Origin: Paramacrobiotus metropolitanus
Taxonomy: Eukaryota > Tardigrada > Eutardigrada > Parachela > Macrobiotidae
Assembly (NCBI RefSeq): GCF_019649055.1
Contig: NW_026570223.1
Coordinates: forward strand, 124,001 to 188,000
Reading direction: 5' to 3'
DNA length: 64,000 nucleotides
Below are positions 33,536-45,188 of this stretch, piece after piece. Each line of letters opens with the position of its first letter. The first letter of the stretch is position 1. Under the pieces are notes generated by a model. That model ran no database searches. It saw only the letters and a list, made by a program, of their open reading frames with translations, and had not been told where the DNA came from. A program made the position numbers and the translations under genes.

Positions 33536-35050
33536 CTAATCAGGCGCGACGGTGCCGGTATTGAAGAGACTGGGGAACCAGTAGACGGGTTCACTGCGCT
33601 GCGCCAGATCCACCCAGGCCATCCCGCCGGTGACCATGTCCTCCAGGACTTTGGCGGCGCGCTCCTCCTGCCAGCGCAGCGACGTCTGCAGTTGGCGCAC
33701 GCTGGTGTGCGCCGTCTCCTGGGCGGCCAACATCACCTGGTTCTGGTCGAGGCTCAGCTCACCGGGGACGGACTGTACCAGCATTCGGCCGCGCTGCAGC
33801 TTGATCAGACTGAATCCGTTGCCCAGGATCTTCAGTTTGTCCATGGCGCGCAGGACGTCGTCGGTGGACAGCTGCTCGCCGCCGGTCTGGCCGCGGCTCT
33901 TCACCAGGCGCTGGAAAAGCTCATCCAAAGCCATTATGCCTGTAAACCAAATTCACGTAAATCTTACGACAAGTAAACCTGTTTTCATGGACAGTACAGA
34001 AATTTGCCCAGTTACTTCGTTGAAAATAATCGTGAGTAATTTACCATTACTGATTTACCAGCAGTACAAGTAAAGCAAGCATAAACCTACTCCACATTGA
34101 GTCCACAACTCAAAATTACTTGGATAACGTTAAGAACTACGATCGTAGTGCATGGGAACACATGTCGAATCTCATTTGCCAAATCAAAAGTTCCGAATCC
34201 GTACGCTAACGTGCAAACGTAAATAAATATAAATAAACTGCTTTAATAGTTTTTGAAATTTTTAGCGCATTAAATATATTAGTTTTTACTCACTTTTTAG
34301 AACTTAAAATTTCTCGCTGCAATCGCATCGCATAATGAATTTTTCAACAGCTTTTATGCCTCCGTACAGATTATATAGTTGTTATACAACACTGCAGTTT
34401 CAATTTTCACACAAGATACTACAAGCAAACATCCCAGAGTGTTGAAAGATTGTACGTCCTGTGAAAACTCAAATCCATCAAGTAAAAATGTAAAATTTAA
34501 AAAATAAGCCAAACCACCGAATTGATAACTACTATTGAACCATAAATTCACAATCACCAATAAATTCGTAAACACAAAATAAGGCAGTGTTATAACCGGC
34601 CAAGATCATGATTAAGAGTACTAGAAAGGTTTCAAACTTTGTAAACAAGATAAAATATTATTTGTTTACCCATAAAAGTTATGCTAGCCTACGTTTTCAC
34701 TCACCGCCGTTTTTGTGGTTGTTGGCCATGCAGATCTCCACAATCTGCACTCCCAGCTCGTAGTAAAAATCCCCCACCCCCAGCATCTCACTCCAGAAGC
34801 CCTTACTGGACGCCAGGGGGTCCACGCCGATGGTGGCGCACATCTCCTGGAACTGGCGCCGGAATTCGGGATCCTTGCGGATTTCGTTCTTGTGGCGCGT
34901 GGCGAACTCCTTCAGTTTGTCGCGCAGCGTGCCCAACTGGCCGGACAACTGGCGCAGCTGGTCGGCCGCCAACTCCTCGCCCCGATCCTTGAAGCGGGCC
35001 TCCTGCATCTTCTTCTTGTCGATCGCCCCGATTCCCGCGCGACGATGCAT
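33536..35050 (-). CDS. SNF8: ESCRT-II subunit SNF8/VPS22
   Basis: Two exons in coding order: 35050-34705 and 33939-33536, 249 aa (animal SNF8 is about 250-260 aa). The start [14 protein letters not shown] matches the conserved N-terminus of the family. Exon 1 includes the helical region and the strongly conserved block [19 protein letters not shown] followed by [15 protein letters not shown]. Exon 2 holds the two winged-helix domains: [46 protein letters not shown], and a final AWVDL...YWFPSLF. The join is phase 1 (G + GC). SNF8 forms ESCRT-II with VPS25 and VPS36 on endosomes and sorts ubiquitinated cargo into multivesicular bodies. The gene is divergent from COX4, with about 0.9 kb between start codons. 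No damage is seen. Confidence 0.96.
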
Positions 35051-35983
35051 GGTGGTGAGGGTTGGGAGTTTTGGGGACGGATCACAACTCGGCGAAATAT
35101 TCACGATCAGCACGAATCACAACGACAAATGCAATCAACTAATCACAGCTGCAATTTCCTAGCCAGTGCAACCAAACAGCAGATCTCATGATACATAACC
35201 CGCAAAAAACCAATACATAAAAGATTTGGTAGTAATGACTAGTCCAATTGTAGCAAAACAATCAAATGAATTACAAAAACGGAGATCTTTAAAAACTTGA
35301 AAAGGAACAGAAGTGAGAAGTAAAATTTCGACTTCACATTTTTTACTTGTTATCGATTGGGTATCGGTAGCGTGCAGAGAGGCAAGGGCAACTTTCAGTC
35401 AAAACTGTAGTAACGTTACGGACTACTCGGGGGCTGACAACAAGTGTTACATGATTTGTGACACCATGTGCACATTTCTGCTGTTCGGTCGGGCTCGTAA
35501 CATTTGGGGCTCTGCCGTATTTCGAGCCAAATTTAATCGTATGTTGTTGCTCCTTTAAATCTGAAGAACTAGAACTCTGGATGACTGTTTTGTGAAGAGA
35601 TTATATTTTTTGGATGATCCGATGAGGTATTAGCTGTGTATAAAGGTAAGGAAGCCATTCCAGCAGCTCGTGTGCGCGGAAACTCTGTGTGGGTCGCTTG
35701 GATCAGATTCGTTGTCAGGGTGCTATTGTTAATCGTGCGCTGTCGTTTCAGTTCTCTGTATCGACTACGTTAATCTGCGTTATAATAACATGGCGCGACA
35801 ATCTTGAGCATTAATATTCTTTGGCAAATTAGCTCACTTTGGATAGAAGTGCTTGGTTGATTCACGAACACTTGCGTTTTGTGTTTCTGGAATTCCCTTT
35901 GATTGCACATCGACTAAGTTAAAGTGGGATTTTTTTGCAGGATTTTATTGTGATCGTGGCATAAAGAGACGTACCGTTCCGCG
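35051..35983. promoter_or_regulatory. divergent promoter region between SNF8 and COX4
   Basis: The two housekeeping genes start in opposite directions 933 bp apart. The right half (about 35640-35940) has the look of a COX4 5' leader and may contain a 5' UTR intron (GGTAAGGAAG near 35645 as donor, TTTTTTGCAG ending at 35940 as acceptor). No TATA box is clear. The 81-codon frame at 35313-35558 lacks an ATG start. Confidence 0.45.
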
Positions 35984-37786
35984 ATGACGTCGTTGCATTT
36001 CTTGCGCGCTGTACCGCAGCAGGTGCAGCGCTTTTCCAGTGTGGTCTTTCTGCGTCACACGCGTCTGGCCTCGCACGCGGCCACCCTCCAGCATCCATCG
36101 GGGGAGGTCTGCGTGGAGGACCAGCACGCGCATCATCCGTTTGTGCCGCCGTACCGGGAGTTTATCGGGAATCGCGAGATTGTCGGCTACGGATGGGCGG
36201 GCGTTCCTACCTACGGGGACAGCTACATCTGGCCCTACCCCGCTGTCAGGTACTTACTGCTAGAAAGGCATTAGGTATCCCTCATAGGCAGATCCGGCGC
36301 TATTTCAACTATTTTCAGAATATAAGTATTTTCAACATTCTGTAGTTCGGTAAAAAGATGATCATCCGTAAAAATTTATGGTTTGATAATAAAATAGGCT
36401 GCACTGTATTTGGTGTTCACGTTACAATTGAGATCGTCAGGTTCATCAGAATTGCGCCTTATCTGCTCATTGCTGCACTTTATTTGACACACCATATTAC
36501 CTGAATTTGACACTAAGTATCTATAAAAAGGTATATTATCCGAGAATTATACGCGAAGCTTGCGTTCTTGTATTGAATTTGCTTCTGAGTAAAGTGAACT
36601 GTTAAGTGTTACATTGCTTATTTCTTGAAAGTTATCTGGGTGCTCTGAACTGTCTCGGTAGCCTGGTGTCTCAGATCTACAGAGTATATGAAATAAGAAA
36701 TTCAAAAATTGATTAAATATTGGCTTTTTATCTCGCTTTTACGCTCGTTGTTACAATCTGTACAGTACCAGGTTTTGTAATGTTGTTGTCAGGTTGCTCT
36801 TTGATGAATCTGGCGTATGTTTTGCGATGCTTGCAGCTTATTGCTGCAGTCTCGCTGGCACATATTGAAATTAAGATGGTTTCTGTTGGAAAGGCTTTAA
36901 TTGATTGGTTGTACTCTTACAGATTCCGTGAGCCGGATGGCCGCTACCGCGAACTGGTTAACAAGGAGAAGGGCGACTGGCATAAGCTGACCAAGGAGGA
37001 GAAGAAGGAGCTGTACCGCTACAACTACTGCGAAACCTTTGCGGAATTCAGCGCTCCTCTCGGCTACTGGCGCAGCATGGTCGGCATCTTCTTCTTCTGG
37101 ATATCGCTGGCGTTGTGGCTCTTTATTCTCCAGAAGAAGAGTAAGTCAAATCAAACATTTGCTATTTTTCAGATCAGTTTATCTTGACTTGGCGAAATTA
37201 GCCATGCTTGCTGTGCGCCTTACGATTGCGAAAGTGTTTCCGATATACTACTGATACATAGTAATACTGTAATACGTACTGCTTTATTTATTAAAATATT
37301 AGGTTAGTGTTTTTATTTGCCTCTTTTGAAAGGAGTGTAATGGTCAATATGTGGCTTGGATGTTCAGGTTCACATTAACGGTTTAATTTTTCGTTTTTAC
37401 TTTCCTTTCTTGATACCATACCGGAAATACCAAGGCTAATGATATTCGATTAATACCCAAAGTTTTTCTTTTGTAATTTATTATGCATCTTGTGGATACA
37501 TGGTTTCTAGGTTGTGATTATGCATTTCGCTAAAATTTATTAATCGTTTTTTGTTCTAATGGTAACTGATTGCTTCGACTTGATAATATATCAGTGTTCT
37601 GTTCGTTGTCCATTTTATTTCCTCAAAAACGATGTGTTTTGTGTTGCAGTTTATCCTCCGCTGCCGGATTCGTTCAGCGACGAGAACCGTCTGAAGATGC
37701 TGAAATACATGATCGATATGCGTGTGGGCGCCATCGACGGCATCGGCAGCAAATGGGACTACGAGAAGGGACGCTGGAAGGAGTAG
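35984..37786 (+). CDS. COX4: cytochrome c oxidase subunit 4, mitochondrial
   Basis: Three coding exons: 35984-36249, 36923-37140 and 37650-37786, 206 aa. The N-terminus is a mitochondrial presequence rich in Arg/Ser/Ala (LRAVPQQVQRFSSVVFLRHTR). Exon 1 continues with REIVGYGWAGVPTYGDS. Exon 2 carries LVNKEKGDWHKLTKEEKKEL, FAEFSAPLGYWRSM and the single transmembrane helix GIFFFWISLALWLFI. Exon 3 has the conserved C-terminus VYPPLPDSFSDENRLKMLKY and ends KWDYEKGRWKE. Phases are 2 and 1 and fit. COX4 is a nuclear-coded subunit of respiratory complex IV in the inner mitochondrial membrane and contributes to its regulation by ATP. AATAAA occurs at 38008. The TTTTTTGCAG just before 35941 suggests a 5' UTR intron. 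Confidence 0.96.
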
Positions 37787-38631
37787 AGCGCGAAAGAGAC
37801 GAGTACAGTGGAATGGTGTCCTGTGTAAAGTGTGTACTGCGCCACCCGAAACTATTGCTCTGCTCGTAGTGATTGAGACTGTTCTTGGCATCCTTGCATC
37901 GCTCGCGCCTGTTTAAACGATCACCGCCGAAATGTTCGTGTTTTGTTTTGTGGCTAGCGAAAGAATTAGTGCCGTTTTTCTGTCGTGGCTGTAGCGGGCA
38001 ATAATGTAATAAAATCGTTACGTATACTTCTGTTATTAATTTTAAGTATGGGTATTCCTTGATTTATTCGCGACATTGGGCAGCCACCGTTGTTCAGGAA
38101 TACTGGATGTTTGCTTGTACTACTCTGCACTCTGCACGATGTTTGCTTGTAGTACTCTGCACGAGAGTTATAAAAATTTTATGGTGGACAATTTTTAATC
38201 TGATGGTGAAAAAAGTTAATTTTTGACGACAGCATAATCATAAAATGTTCTACATCTAGCTCAATTTAAACTAAATTTAAGTACAAACATAAGTTTGTTG
38301 TAACGTCAGCTGGCCGCACTTGTCCACAGTTTCAAGTGTCCCATAAGGCTCTTCCAGGGCACAAAGACATTTTATTTAAATACGTGTACCACGCATTGCC
38401 GCATGTACGAGTACTTTGTTTTGTCAGTAAAAGTAGAGATCGCAAAAACAACAATATTGCAGGCGAAACAAAAAAGCGACCACACTTAAACCAAAATAGC
38501 CTCTCTTACGCACACCGTTCTGCCTGCTGATAGTGTGTGCGTGGATTTCTCTGCAGTGGGATTAGTATATCTGAATATAGCACTGACACAGTGAGACGTT
38601 ACGGTCATCAGTGGCTCATCACCATCCACGG
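37787..38631. other. COX4 3' UTR and intergenic
   Basis: It contains the COX4 3' UTR with AATAAA at 38008-38013. Beyond that lies a short direct repeat (GTTTGCTTGTAGTACTCTGCAC-like) at about 38109-38163, then sequence without coding character. Confidence 0.45.
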
Positions 38632-40265
38632 TTATCCACCTAGTCGCATATATGCAGGATGGTAAAAGTTTGGGTACAGGTCTGCGAGTTGCGGGCCCGT
38701 TGCCGGTTGAGGAGTCCCAGCTTGACCAGTGCTCGGTTGCATTCCTGTCTGTCCACCGCCTGTCTGACCACCTCCAGGCTGACCCGTGCTGGGTTCACTT
38801 GGCCGCATACCTGTTTGGCCATTTCCAGGCTGTCCGGGAACTGTCTGAACACCTTCGGGCTGGCCGATAACCGTCTGACCACCTCCGGGTTGAGGGGTAA
38901 CTGTCTGACCACCTCCGGGCTGGCTGGTAACCGTCTGACTAACTCCAGGCTGTCCTGTGCTCGGTTGCGTAATTCCAGGTGGCATCGTAACGGTCTGACC
39001 CCCTCCCGGTTGCCCTGTGTTGGGTGGACTAACTGGGGACCACCTCCGGGCTGACTTGTGCTAGGTTTAGTGCCCCCGAACGGTACAGTGACGGTCTGAC
39101 CCACTCCAGGCTGCCCTGTGCTGGGCTGCGTAATTCCGGGCGGTCCAGTAACCGTCACGCCGCCTCCGGGAGGGCTTGTGCTGGGTTCAGTGCTTCCGGA
39201 GGGTCCCGTAACTGTCAGGCCGCTTCCAGGCTGCCCTGTGCTAGGTTGAGTAGCGGAGGGAGGAGCGCTAACTGTCGGACTGCCTCCGGGCTGACCTGTG
39301 CTAGCTTGAGTACTTGCTGGTTCACCAGTTTGACCGCTTCCAGGCTGTCCTGTAGTTGGCTCGGTACTTCCGGACGGTCCCGTTGCTGTCGGGCTACCTC
39401 CAGGCTGCCCTGTGCTAAGTTGAGCACTTCCGGGAGGAGGGGCAGCTGTCGGACTACTGCTGGGCTGGCCTGTACTGGCTGGAGTGGTTACAGACGGTCC
39501 ACCTGTCTGACTGCCTCCAGTCTGCCCTGTGCTGGGCTGAGTGCTTCCGCTTTGACCATTGTCACAGTTGAATCCCGTGTTGATTTGCTGACCGCTGTCG
39601 TTGGTACCGCTGCCACAACCTGTGTTAATCTGCTGGCCACTACCGTTAGTACCACCACCAGATCCCCCAGAACCGGTATTGGTCTGCTGGCCACTTCCAT
39701 TAGTTCCGCTGCCAGATCCAGTATTCGTCTGCTGACCACTGCCATTTGTACCACTACCTGAGCCAGTATTTGTCTGCTGGCCACTTCCATTGGTACCGCT
39801 ACCAGATCCAGTATTTATCTGCTGACCACTGTCATTAGTACCACTGCCAGATCCAGTATTTGTTTGCTGACCACTTCCATTGGTACCGCTACCTGAGCCA
39901 GTATTGGTTTGTTGCCCACTTCCGTTAGTACCGCTGCCAGATCCCGTATTAATCTGCTGACCACTGCCATTTTGTCCCGATACCTGTTGTCCCACTTGAT
40001 TACTGATTTGTTGCCCGATACCCGAAAGGTCACCCGGAGACTGGCGGTTTTCAGTGTTATCAATACTAGTCGTACCGCGCGGTTGGCTTATTCCCAGAAA
40101 GATCGGCAGATCGGTGATGGTATCCGCATCAAAATTCATCCGCGGAGTATTCATTCGATGCACTCGCGTCTGGACGGATGCGGCCAGACATAATACGGCG
40201 GCGATTGTAACTGCGTAAAATTTTGCCATATTCGGTGCCTGTGAACCACTCATATGCAATACCAA
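38632..40265 (-). CDS. secreted low-complexity repeat protein (Gly/Ser/Thr/Gln/Pro-rich), with a frame slip
   Basis: An open frame of 541 codons runs from the ATG at 40265 to a stop at 38640. The ATG at 40229 starts a good signal peptide (MAKFYAVTIAAVLCLAASVQ). After about 70 residues come some nine repeats of GSGTNGSGQQTNTGS type, then many Pro/Thr-rich repeats of TGQPGGGQTVTxPP type. At about 39027 the repeat pattern leaves the frame: downstream, the frame ending at 38632 keeps the TGQPGGGQ pattern up to LYPNFYHPAYMRLGG, while the original frame turns into unrelated Arg/Leu-rich sequence. This is a single-base slip next to a C run: a sequencing error, an allele or a true mutation. Such proteins are usually extracellular matrix, eggshell or mucus components; no homolog is recognised. 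Confidence 0.72.
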
Positions 40266-40373
40266 AAATCTGCTAAAAATATTTTTACATTTTCCGAGTT
40301 TTTATGTATGAGTGGAAGCGCAAACATGACGTATGTGTCGTGGGTTAGATCAAGAAAAGGGCAGCGCGATACG

Positions 40374-40395
40374 CGTGCAATGACCCGTTCGGGTC
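40374..40395 (-). promoter_or_regulatory. GC-rich palindromic element upstream of the low-complexity gene
   Basis: CGTGCAATGACCCG, T T C, GGGTC on the plus strand, 145 bp upstream of the ATG at 40229. It contains GACCCG-TT-CGGGTC, a perfect 6+6 inverted repeat. Almost the same block (19 of 21 bases) lies upstream of the other minus-strand low-complexity gene at 45.2 kb. It is a candidate transcription-factor site. Confidence 0.45.
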
Positions 40396-42514
40396 GTTTC
40401 CGACGCGAAACATCCACGGCCATTTGTCGCTGTGTAATGGTAACGTTGTGCTGTGGGAAGAAGCCCCGGCGTATTTCGATATGTTTACTAACTTTACTTT
40501 GATATGTTACTTATCTTACCATATAATTGGCACAACGAAATTTATGCTGCCATTTTGATTGTCATTAGTAATAATGAATTACAACAATTAATTGCCGGGA
40601 GTGTGACAAACGAGTGGCCATGTCCACCACAATGTACAACACCAACAGCTCATAATTCGTCAAATACAATGTACATGACAGATTGTCTTTGTTATCTGAA
40701 AAGATTAAAGGTTGCGACCACTGAACCGACATAGCTAACCACGTAATTAATCGATTTGTACAGCATGATGTATCAAATTCCACTGTCAGCGAAGTACCGG
40801 ACTATGAATTATCAATTACAATAAACATTACAGCATTAGTTTCGTATATAAATACAAACAGAGGTCAAAATGAACATTATTATGTACAAATTTACCGGTG
40901 CCTGCAATTGTCGTGCAAATTAGGTAATTGGCTTTCAACACATTTCCACTTGCTTGCAGAAGTTCGTATGCAACATAATGCAGGAAAAGGTCATGTTATG
41001 CGAAAATCAAGATTTTGTTTCCAAAAGTGCTGCTTCTGAACCGAAAAGCAAATATTCAATTAAGCATTTGCATATTACCGACATTTTTTAATAAAGAAAT
41101 GACGAACAGTATTGTACAATACAAGGACAGATACTCTGATACTGTACGATAGTACCTGACTATGCAGCATTGTAATGAATACTACTCTAAGTATGACTTG
41201 TGTCTATATTACGGATCCACAATATTCAATCAAATTTCAATAAGAAACAATATTAAATTTTTTTTAACCAATTGTAGTTGTACAGTACTATACTGTTGAT
41301 ATGCATTTATTTTATATTGTGTTACCTAGTAAGTACATAGAATACTCCGACAGCAAACGGACGATCTGTCAGTTCAAGTCAAGGTGAAACAGCAATTATC
41401 ACAGTACAGTAACCTTCCACAGTCCGCGACTACTACAGTGCCAGACTATCCGTCAGTATGTACATGTTCCCTGCACGGTGCACCGCATGACCGCGGTGCT
41501 GCTTCCCGGCATCGGCAATCCCCTCTGACCACGTCAGGTGCATGACGTTCACCTGAAGATAACGGATGCTGACGATGGTATTGCTGGCTACTTACGCATC
41601 AAGGCCAGGTTTCGCACAGAAACAAGCAGGAGGTCGATCGTTTAAGTGAGCGAGGCAAAGGGGACAGAAAACACACCCTGTATCCGTCACACACCGGTTC
41701 TAATCGTCATAGCAATACTCGTATGGATTACTACTTGTACATGTCAACGGTTGACCCCAGATACGATACCCCGAGCCAAAGTTATAGAACAACGCCAAGA
41801 ATGCCTGTACCATTCGTGCCGCAGAAAATGCCACTGGAAATCACTGCGTTGCTGGAAGCCGTTTTGTGGATGCAATTGCAGCAGTTACATGTAATCGTAA
41901 TGGGGAGCTGAACGATCGAATGCGACACTGCGCATTATCAGTGCGGACCAACCGGAAAGGATGGAAAAGCAAAAATTGGTGCCTTCGCTAGTTTAGTTTA
42001 CGCTGTGCAGCTTTTCCAGATAAGCAATCCTGGCGTCGAAGCATGTCAAATTATAACAACTGCCGTATTATTATTATGATTCGCTTGCATAATCGTACCG
42101 CATTGTAACATTAATTTGCCCAAATAAATTATGCATCACTTACTAAGTCCGACGAGGAAGTGGTAGTGCGCGATTATAAATTACGGCGCAGTTATTCCAC
42201 TATATAGAATACCCACGGAAGAAGGGCAACCGTAACATTACAGGTCAGTATGCTATAAAAACGTTTGGCTTAATTATAAATCCTGCATAAAAGACATCGC
42301 ATTTCCGTTTGAAAATGAATTATCCGAGCACAGTAATGCGTCAAATACATAAGAGGGAAAATCTACCGTTGAACTACTGCCACAGACTACCTTAGAGTAC
42401 AGAGCGTACAGTTACCAAAGTGCAATTTTAATTTTCGTCGTTCAAACCAGGGACAGCGTAGAAACTATTATTATCAATTTTCCCGGGAGAATCGTGACCG
42501 TCACCGTTGGTATC
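40396..42514. other. intergenic, AT-rich, one small Cys-rich open frame
   Basis: Apart from the Cys-rich frame at 41660-41894, nothing with coding character was found. TACAGTA-type heptamers are frequent here. The downstream end should hold the promoter of the gene starting at 42515. Confidence 0.4.
41660..41894 (+). CDS. candidate exon of a small secreted Cys-rich protein
   Basis: A frame with no ATG (it opens after TAA at 41643) could begin at the acceptor GGGGACAG ending near 41664. It encodes a hydrophobic stretch (VLIVIAILVWITTCTC), then a basic region with eight closely spaced cysteines (ECLYHSCRRKCHWKS, CWKPFCGCNCSS), and stops at 41894. The hydrophobic stretch followed by Cys-rich sequence resembles a secreted peptide precursor whose first exon is missing, but no upstream exon could be fixed. 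It may be chance. The function is unknown. Confidence 0.3.
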
Positions 42515-43772
42515 ATGCAGATAATCTCGCATTTCCTTATCGCAGCGCTAGTGGGCGCAGTCCATTGTGCCATTCCCGCATTTCTTCCACCCCCTCCGTC
42601 ACCTCCGCCTTCACGTAAGTTTTTTCTTGTACATATTTGCTACAACTCTATTATTACCACAATCAGAAATGTGGTGCAAAATCAAATTCGCACCAGTATG
42701 GAATAAAACACTATGGTAGAAATAATTCAAATAAGGAGCGATATATATAAACATTGTGGCTGTTTCCGGTTGCGCAGCTGTATGAGTGGAATCAATACCG
42801 CGGTAACCGCTGACATTCAACCGGCTTCTGCTCGCCATATGTGGCGATATTAATCTGATTATTCATCCCCATTGGACATAATTTAATTATATTTTAATAT
42901 TAATTACCTTTACGTTAGAAGCCGAGCGTCTGTAGTACGTCTTTATATCGTACGTGTGTACGTGTTTGTGTGTACAATACATGCACTGTAAAGTTGACGC
43001 GTATGCCTATTAATTCATAACTTTGGTGATTAAATAAAATATAATATATGATATATGCATGGAATGCTTTCGACCATAAACATTGCGTAATTGCGCCCCG
43101 CGTACAGGTAGCCCGGACCCCGGAAGCACCGGTAACGTTTACGGCAGCGGTGCCGTCTCGCACGGCCAAATGCAGTTGAACAGCCAAACCCAATCCGGTT
43201 TCCCCAACGGCCTCCCCTCCACCTACAGCCAGTCGATGAACAACGGCACCGGCACCTCCCTGTCCATCAGCGGACAGGCCAACAGCGGGGTAACCATCAG
43301 TCCCGTTGCCGACACCCGGCCGCCGGTGTTCAGCGGGAACAGCGGCGCCAACTCCAACGGGAATGCCGCCACCGGGGTCCTCACTAATAACGACCAGAGC
43401 CACGGGGACAACACCAACGGCATGAGTCTGATGGGCACCTCCCAGATCACCGCCAACGGGACGGGGGTTAGTGTCAGTAACAGCGTTAACTCGGCGGCGG
43501 CGCAATACCCGTTGACGACGACTACGCCCTGGACGACGACGCCCTGCCGACCGCTGCCGTGCCCGTCGGGATGTCCGTTTGATTCGTTTTCGTGCTCGTG
43601 TATTTGTTATGATCCGATAATTGCGAGTAGCGGAAAAGTGGCGCCGGCTGCGCAAAAGCGACTGCTGCGCAACCGGGACCATAATGTCGGTGCGGGGCAG
43701 CGGACCGCGCAAAGGTCAAGAAATGTGCAAAGCATCGCTAATCAGAATCTGAATGCACGACGCCGCTCATAG
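42515..43772 (+). CDS. secreted low-complexity Asn/Gly/Ser/Thr-rich protein with C-terminal Cys cluster
   Basis: Two exons: 42515-42614 and 43108-43772, 254 aa, joined in phase 1 (C + GT). The ATG starts a signal peptide (MQIISHFLIAALVGAVHC), followed by a proline run (AFLPPPPSPPPS). Exon 2 is a long disordered stretch rich in Gly, Ser, Asn and Thr (STGNVYGSGAVSHGQMQLNS at its start), then a Thr/Pro linker. A cysteine cluster follows (PCRPLPCPSGC, FSCSCICYD), and an Arg/Asn-rich basic tail (QRSRNVQSIANQNLNARRRS). An exact 62-bp copy of the segment coding for the Cys cluster (43586-43647) lies 0.7 kb downstream. Probably an extracellular structural or matrix protein; no homolog is recognised. 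A 265-codon antisense frame over exon 2 is a by-product of its composition. Confidence 0.7.
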
Positions 43773-44285
43773 ATTGTTGAATTTCCTCGTAATTCGTTAT
43801 TCATCAAAGTTCACGTGATAAAAACTGATTTGATAAGTGGTTCGATAATTACAGAAAAAACTTAGAATGTTGTGATCTGACCTGCCGCGTTAGAATCTGG
43901 CCTACTGCAGCAAATTAGATACATTTGCATACGAATAAGTACAATATCTATATATTAATTATACGATGTATTGTACAGACCATGTACAGAGCGATTTGCA
44001 GAGCTTCTATTGAATATAATATTTACCGAACTTGTAAGTTTTAACGATTCCCGTGCGATTGTCATTCAATCAAACGGTCGTGCGGCCATTCTACGTATAT
44101 GCTTACTGTACTAAGTACATTATAATTACCGGAATTCAACTGCAATTGTGCAAGCATTAACAGACGTATCTGTATGTATTTACCGCATGTTGTTTTTCGA
44201 GCTTTTGCTCCCGTTGGGCAACATGTACCTGTCCTTGTATTCGCCATCGATATTAAATACGGCGAACGTTTGATGTCAGTTTTAG

Positions 44286-44347
44286 GTTTTCGTGCTCGTG
44301 TATTTGTTATGATCCGATAATTGCGAGTAGCGGAAAAGTGGCGCCGG
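44286..44347 (+). repeat. exact 62-bp duplicate of the Cys-cluster coding segment
   Basis: The segment from GTTTTCGTGCTCGTGTATTT to AAGTGGCGCCGG is identical to 43586-43647, in the same orientation. Flanking sequence is unrelated on both sides. It is followed by a short tandem duplication (GGTTTCGGTAAACGGCGG / TTTCGGTAAAC). Confidence 0.9.
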
Positions 44348-44623
44348 TTTCGGTAAACGGCGGTTTCGGTAAACAATTCAATCTACACCTTCTGTTCGTA
44401 AGGTAAAAACGGAATTATTGCGTACACGAGAATCGGCCGGCAGACTGCACGTGTAAAAGCAAATCGTAACGCTTGACAGCAGAAACACGTGCGGACTTAC
44501 GTATACTTTCTGTTCGTTTTATTAAGGTCGATACGATCAATAAACAAACAACATACTTTACAAAAGAAAATAGGGCAACAATTTGTTTTGTCACAAAATT
44601 TATCACAGACTGCGCTCACAAAA

Positions 44624-45013
44624 TTAATCCTGGACACCCATGGCGGCAAACTGCTGCGATGGCATCCCGGGAACGTTGGACTGAATTTGTGATGCCACGG
44701 ATTTATCGCCGGACTTATCCTGCTGCCCGGCGGGCTGTTGGTTACCGCTGTTTTGCTGACTTCCGGCGGCCGGTTGACTGTTTCCACTCTGCTGCCCGGA
44801 CGGTTGCGGGGCCGCTGCCGGTTGACTGCTTCCGGTCTGGGCGGGAGCTGGCTGCGGCTCGCTGTGCGGCTGCTCGTTTCCGGTCGGTGCGCCGCCTGTC
44901 GCGTTAGCGGGCGGCGGGGCAAGGAGATCGGGAGCGTTTTGTCGATGGACCGGCCCGGCATGAACAACTGCCACAATGCCGGTCAGGACAATTAGTTTGA
45001 TGATACTGTTCAT
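44624..45013 (-). CDS. small secreted low-complexity Gln/Pro/Ser/Ala-rich protein
   Basis: A single-exon frame of 129 aa. Residues 1-19 are a signal peptide (MNSIIKLIVLTGIVAVVHA). The rest is disordered: PPPANATGGAPTGNEQP, then repeats of QP/SGQQ/NSQPA type and a short end (VPGMPSQQFAAMGVQD). There are no cysteines or further hydrophobic segments. It resembles the long repeat protein at 38.6-40.3 kb in size class and composition (both on the minus strand) and shares with it a palindromic upstream block, so the two may be co-expressed. AATAAA on the minus strand occurs near 44520. Matrix, eggshell or secretion roles are guesses. The start is the first ATG and fits the signal peptide. Confidence 0.68.
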   Translation of the reverse strand: MNSIIKLIVLTGIVAVVHAGPVHRQNAPDLLAPPPANATGGAPTGNEQPHSEPQPAPAQTGSSQPAAAPQPSGQQSGNSQPAAGSQQNSGNQQPAGQQDKSGDKSVASQIQSNVPGMPSQQFAAMGVQD

Positions 45014-45188
45014 GATGCCGAAATTAATAATATCGGATTCAACAGTAAGAAGTTTTAGGATCGCAAGAATTTTAATGATTGTTCTGTATGCTTAAGATTG
45101 CTTTTATAGTCTTTATAATACGCTCATTACTCTTTGCGTACGCATACTAAATGGTCACGGAAAACAACAAATAACAACAACGTCTGCA

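Noticed and set aside
42915-43712. 265-codon minus-strand open frame, Arg/Gly-rich
   Set aside because: It lies antisense to the spliced low-complexity gene on the plus strand. Its openness follows from the Gly/Ser/Asn-rich composition and it has no motif or splice support.
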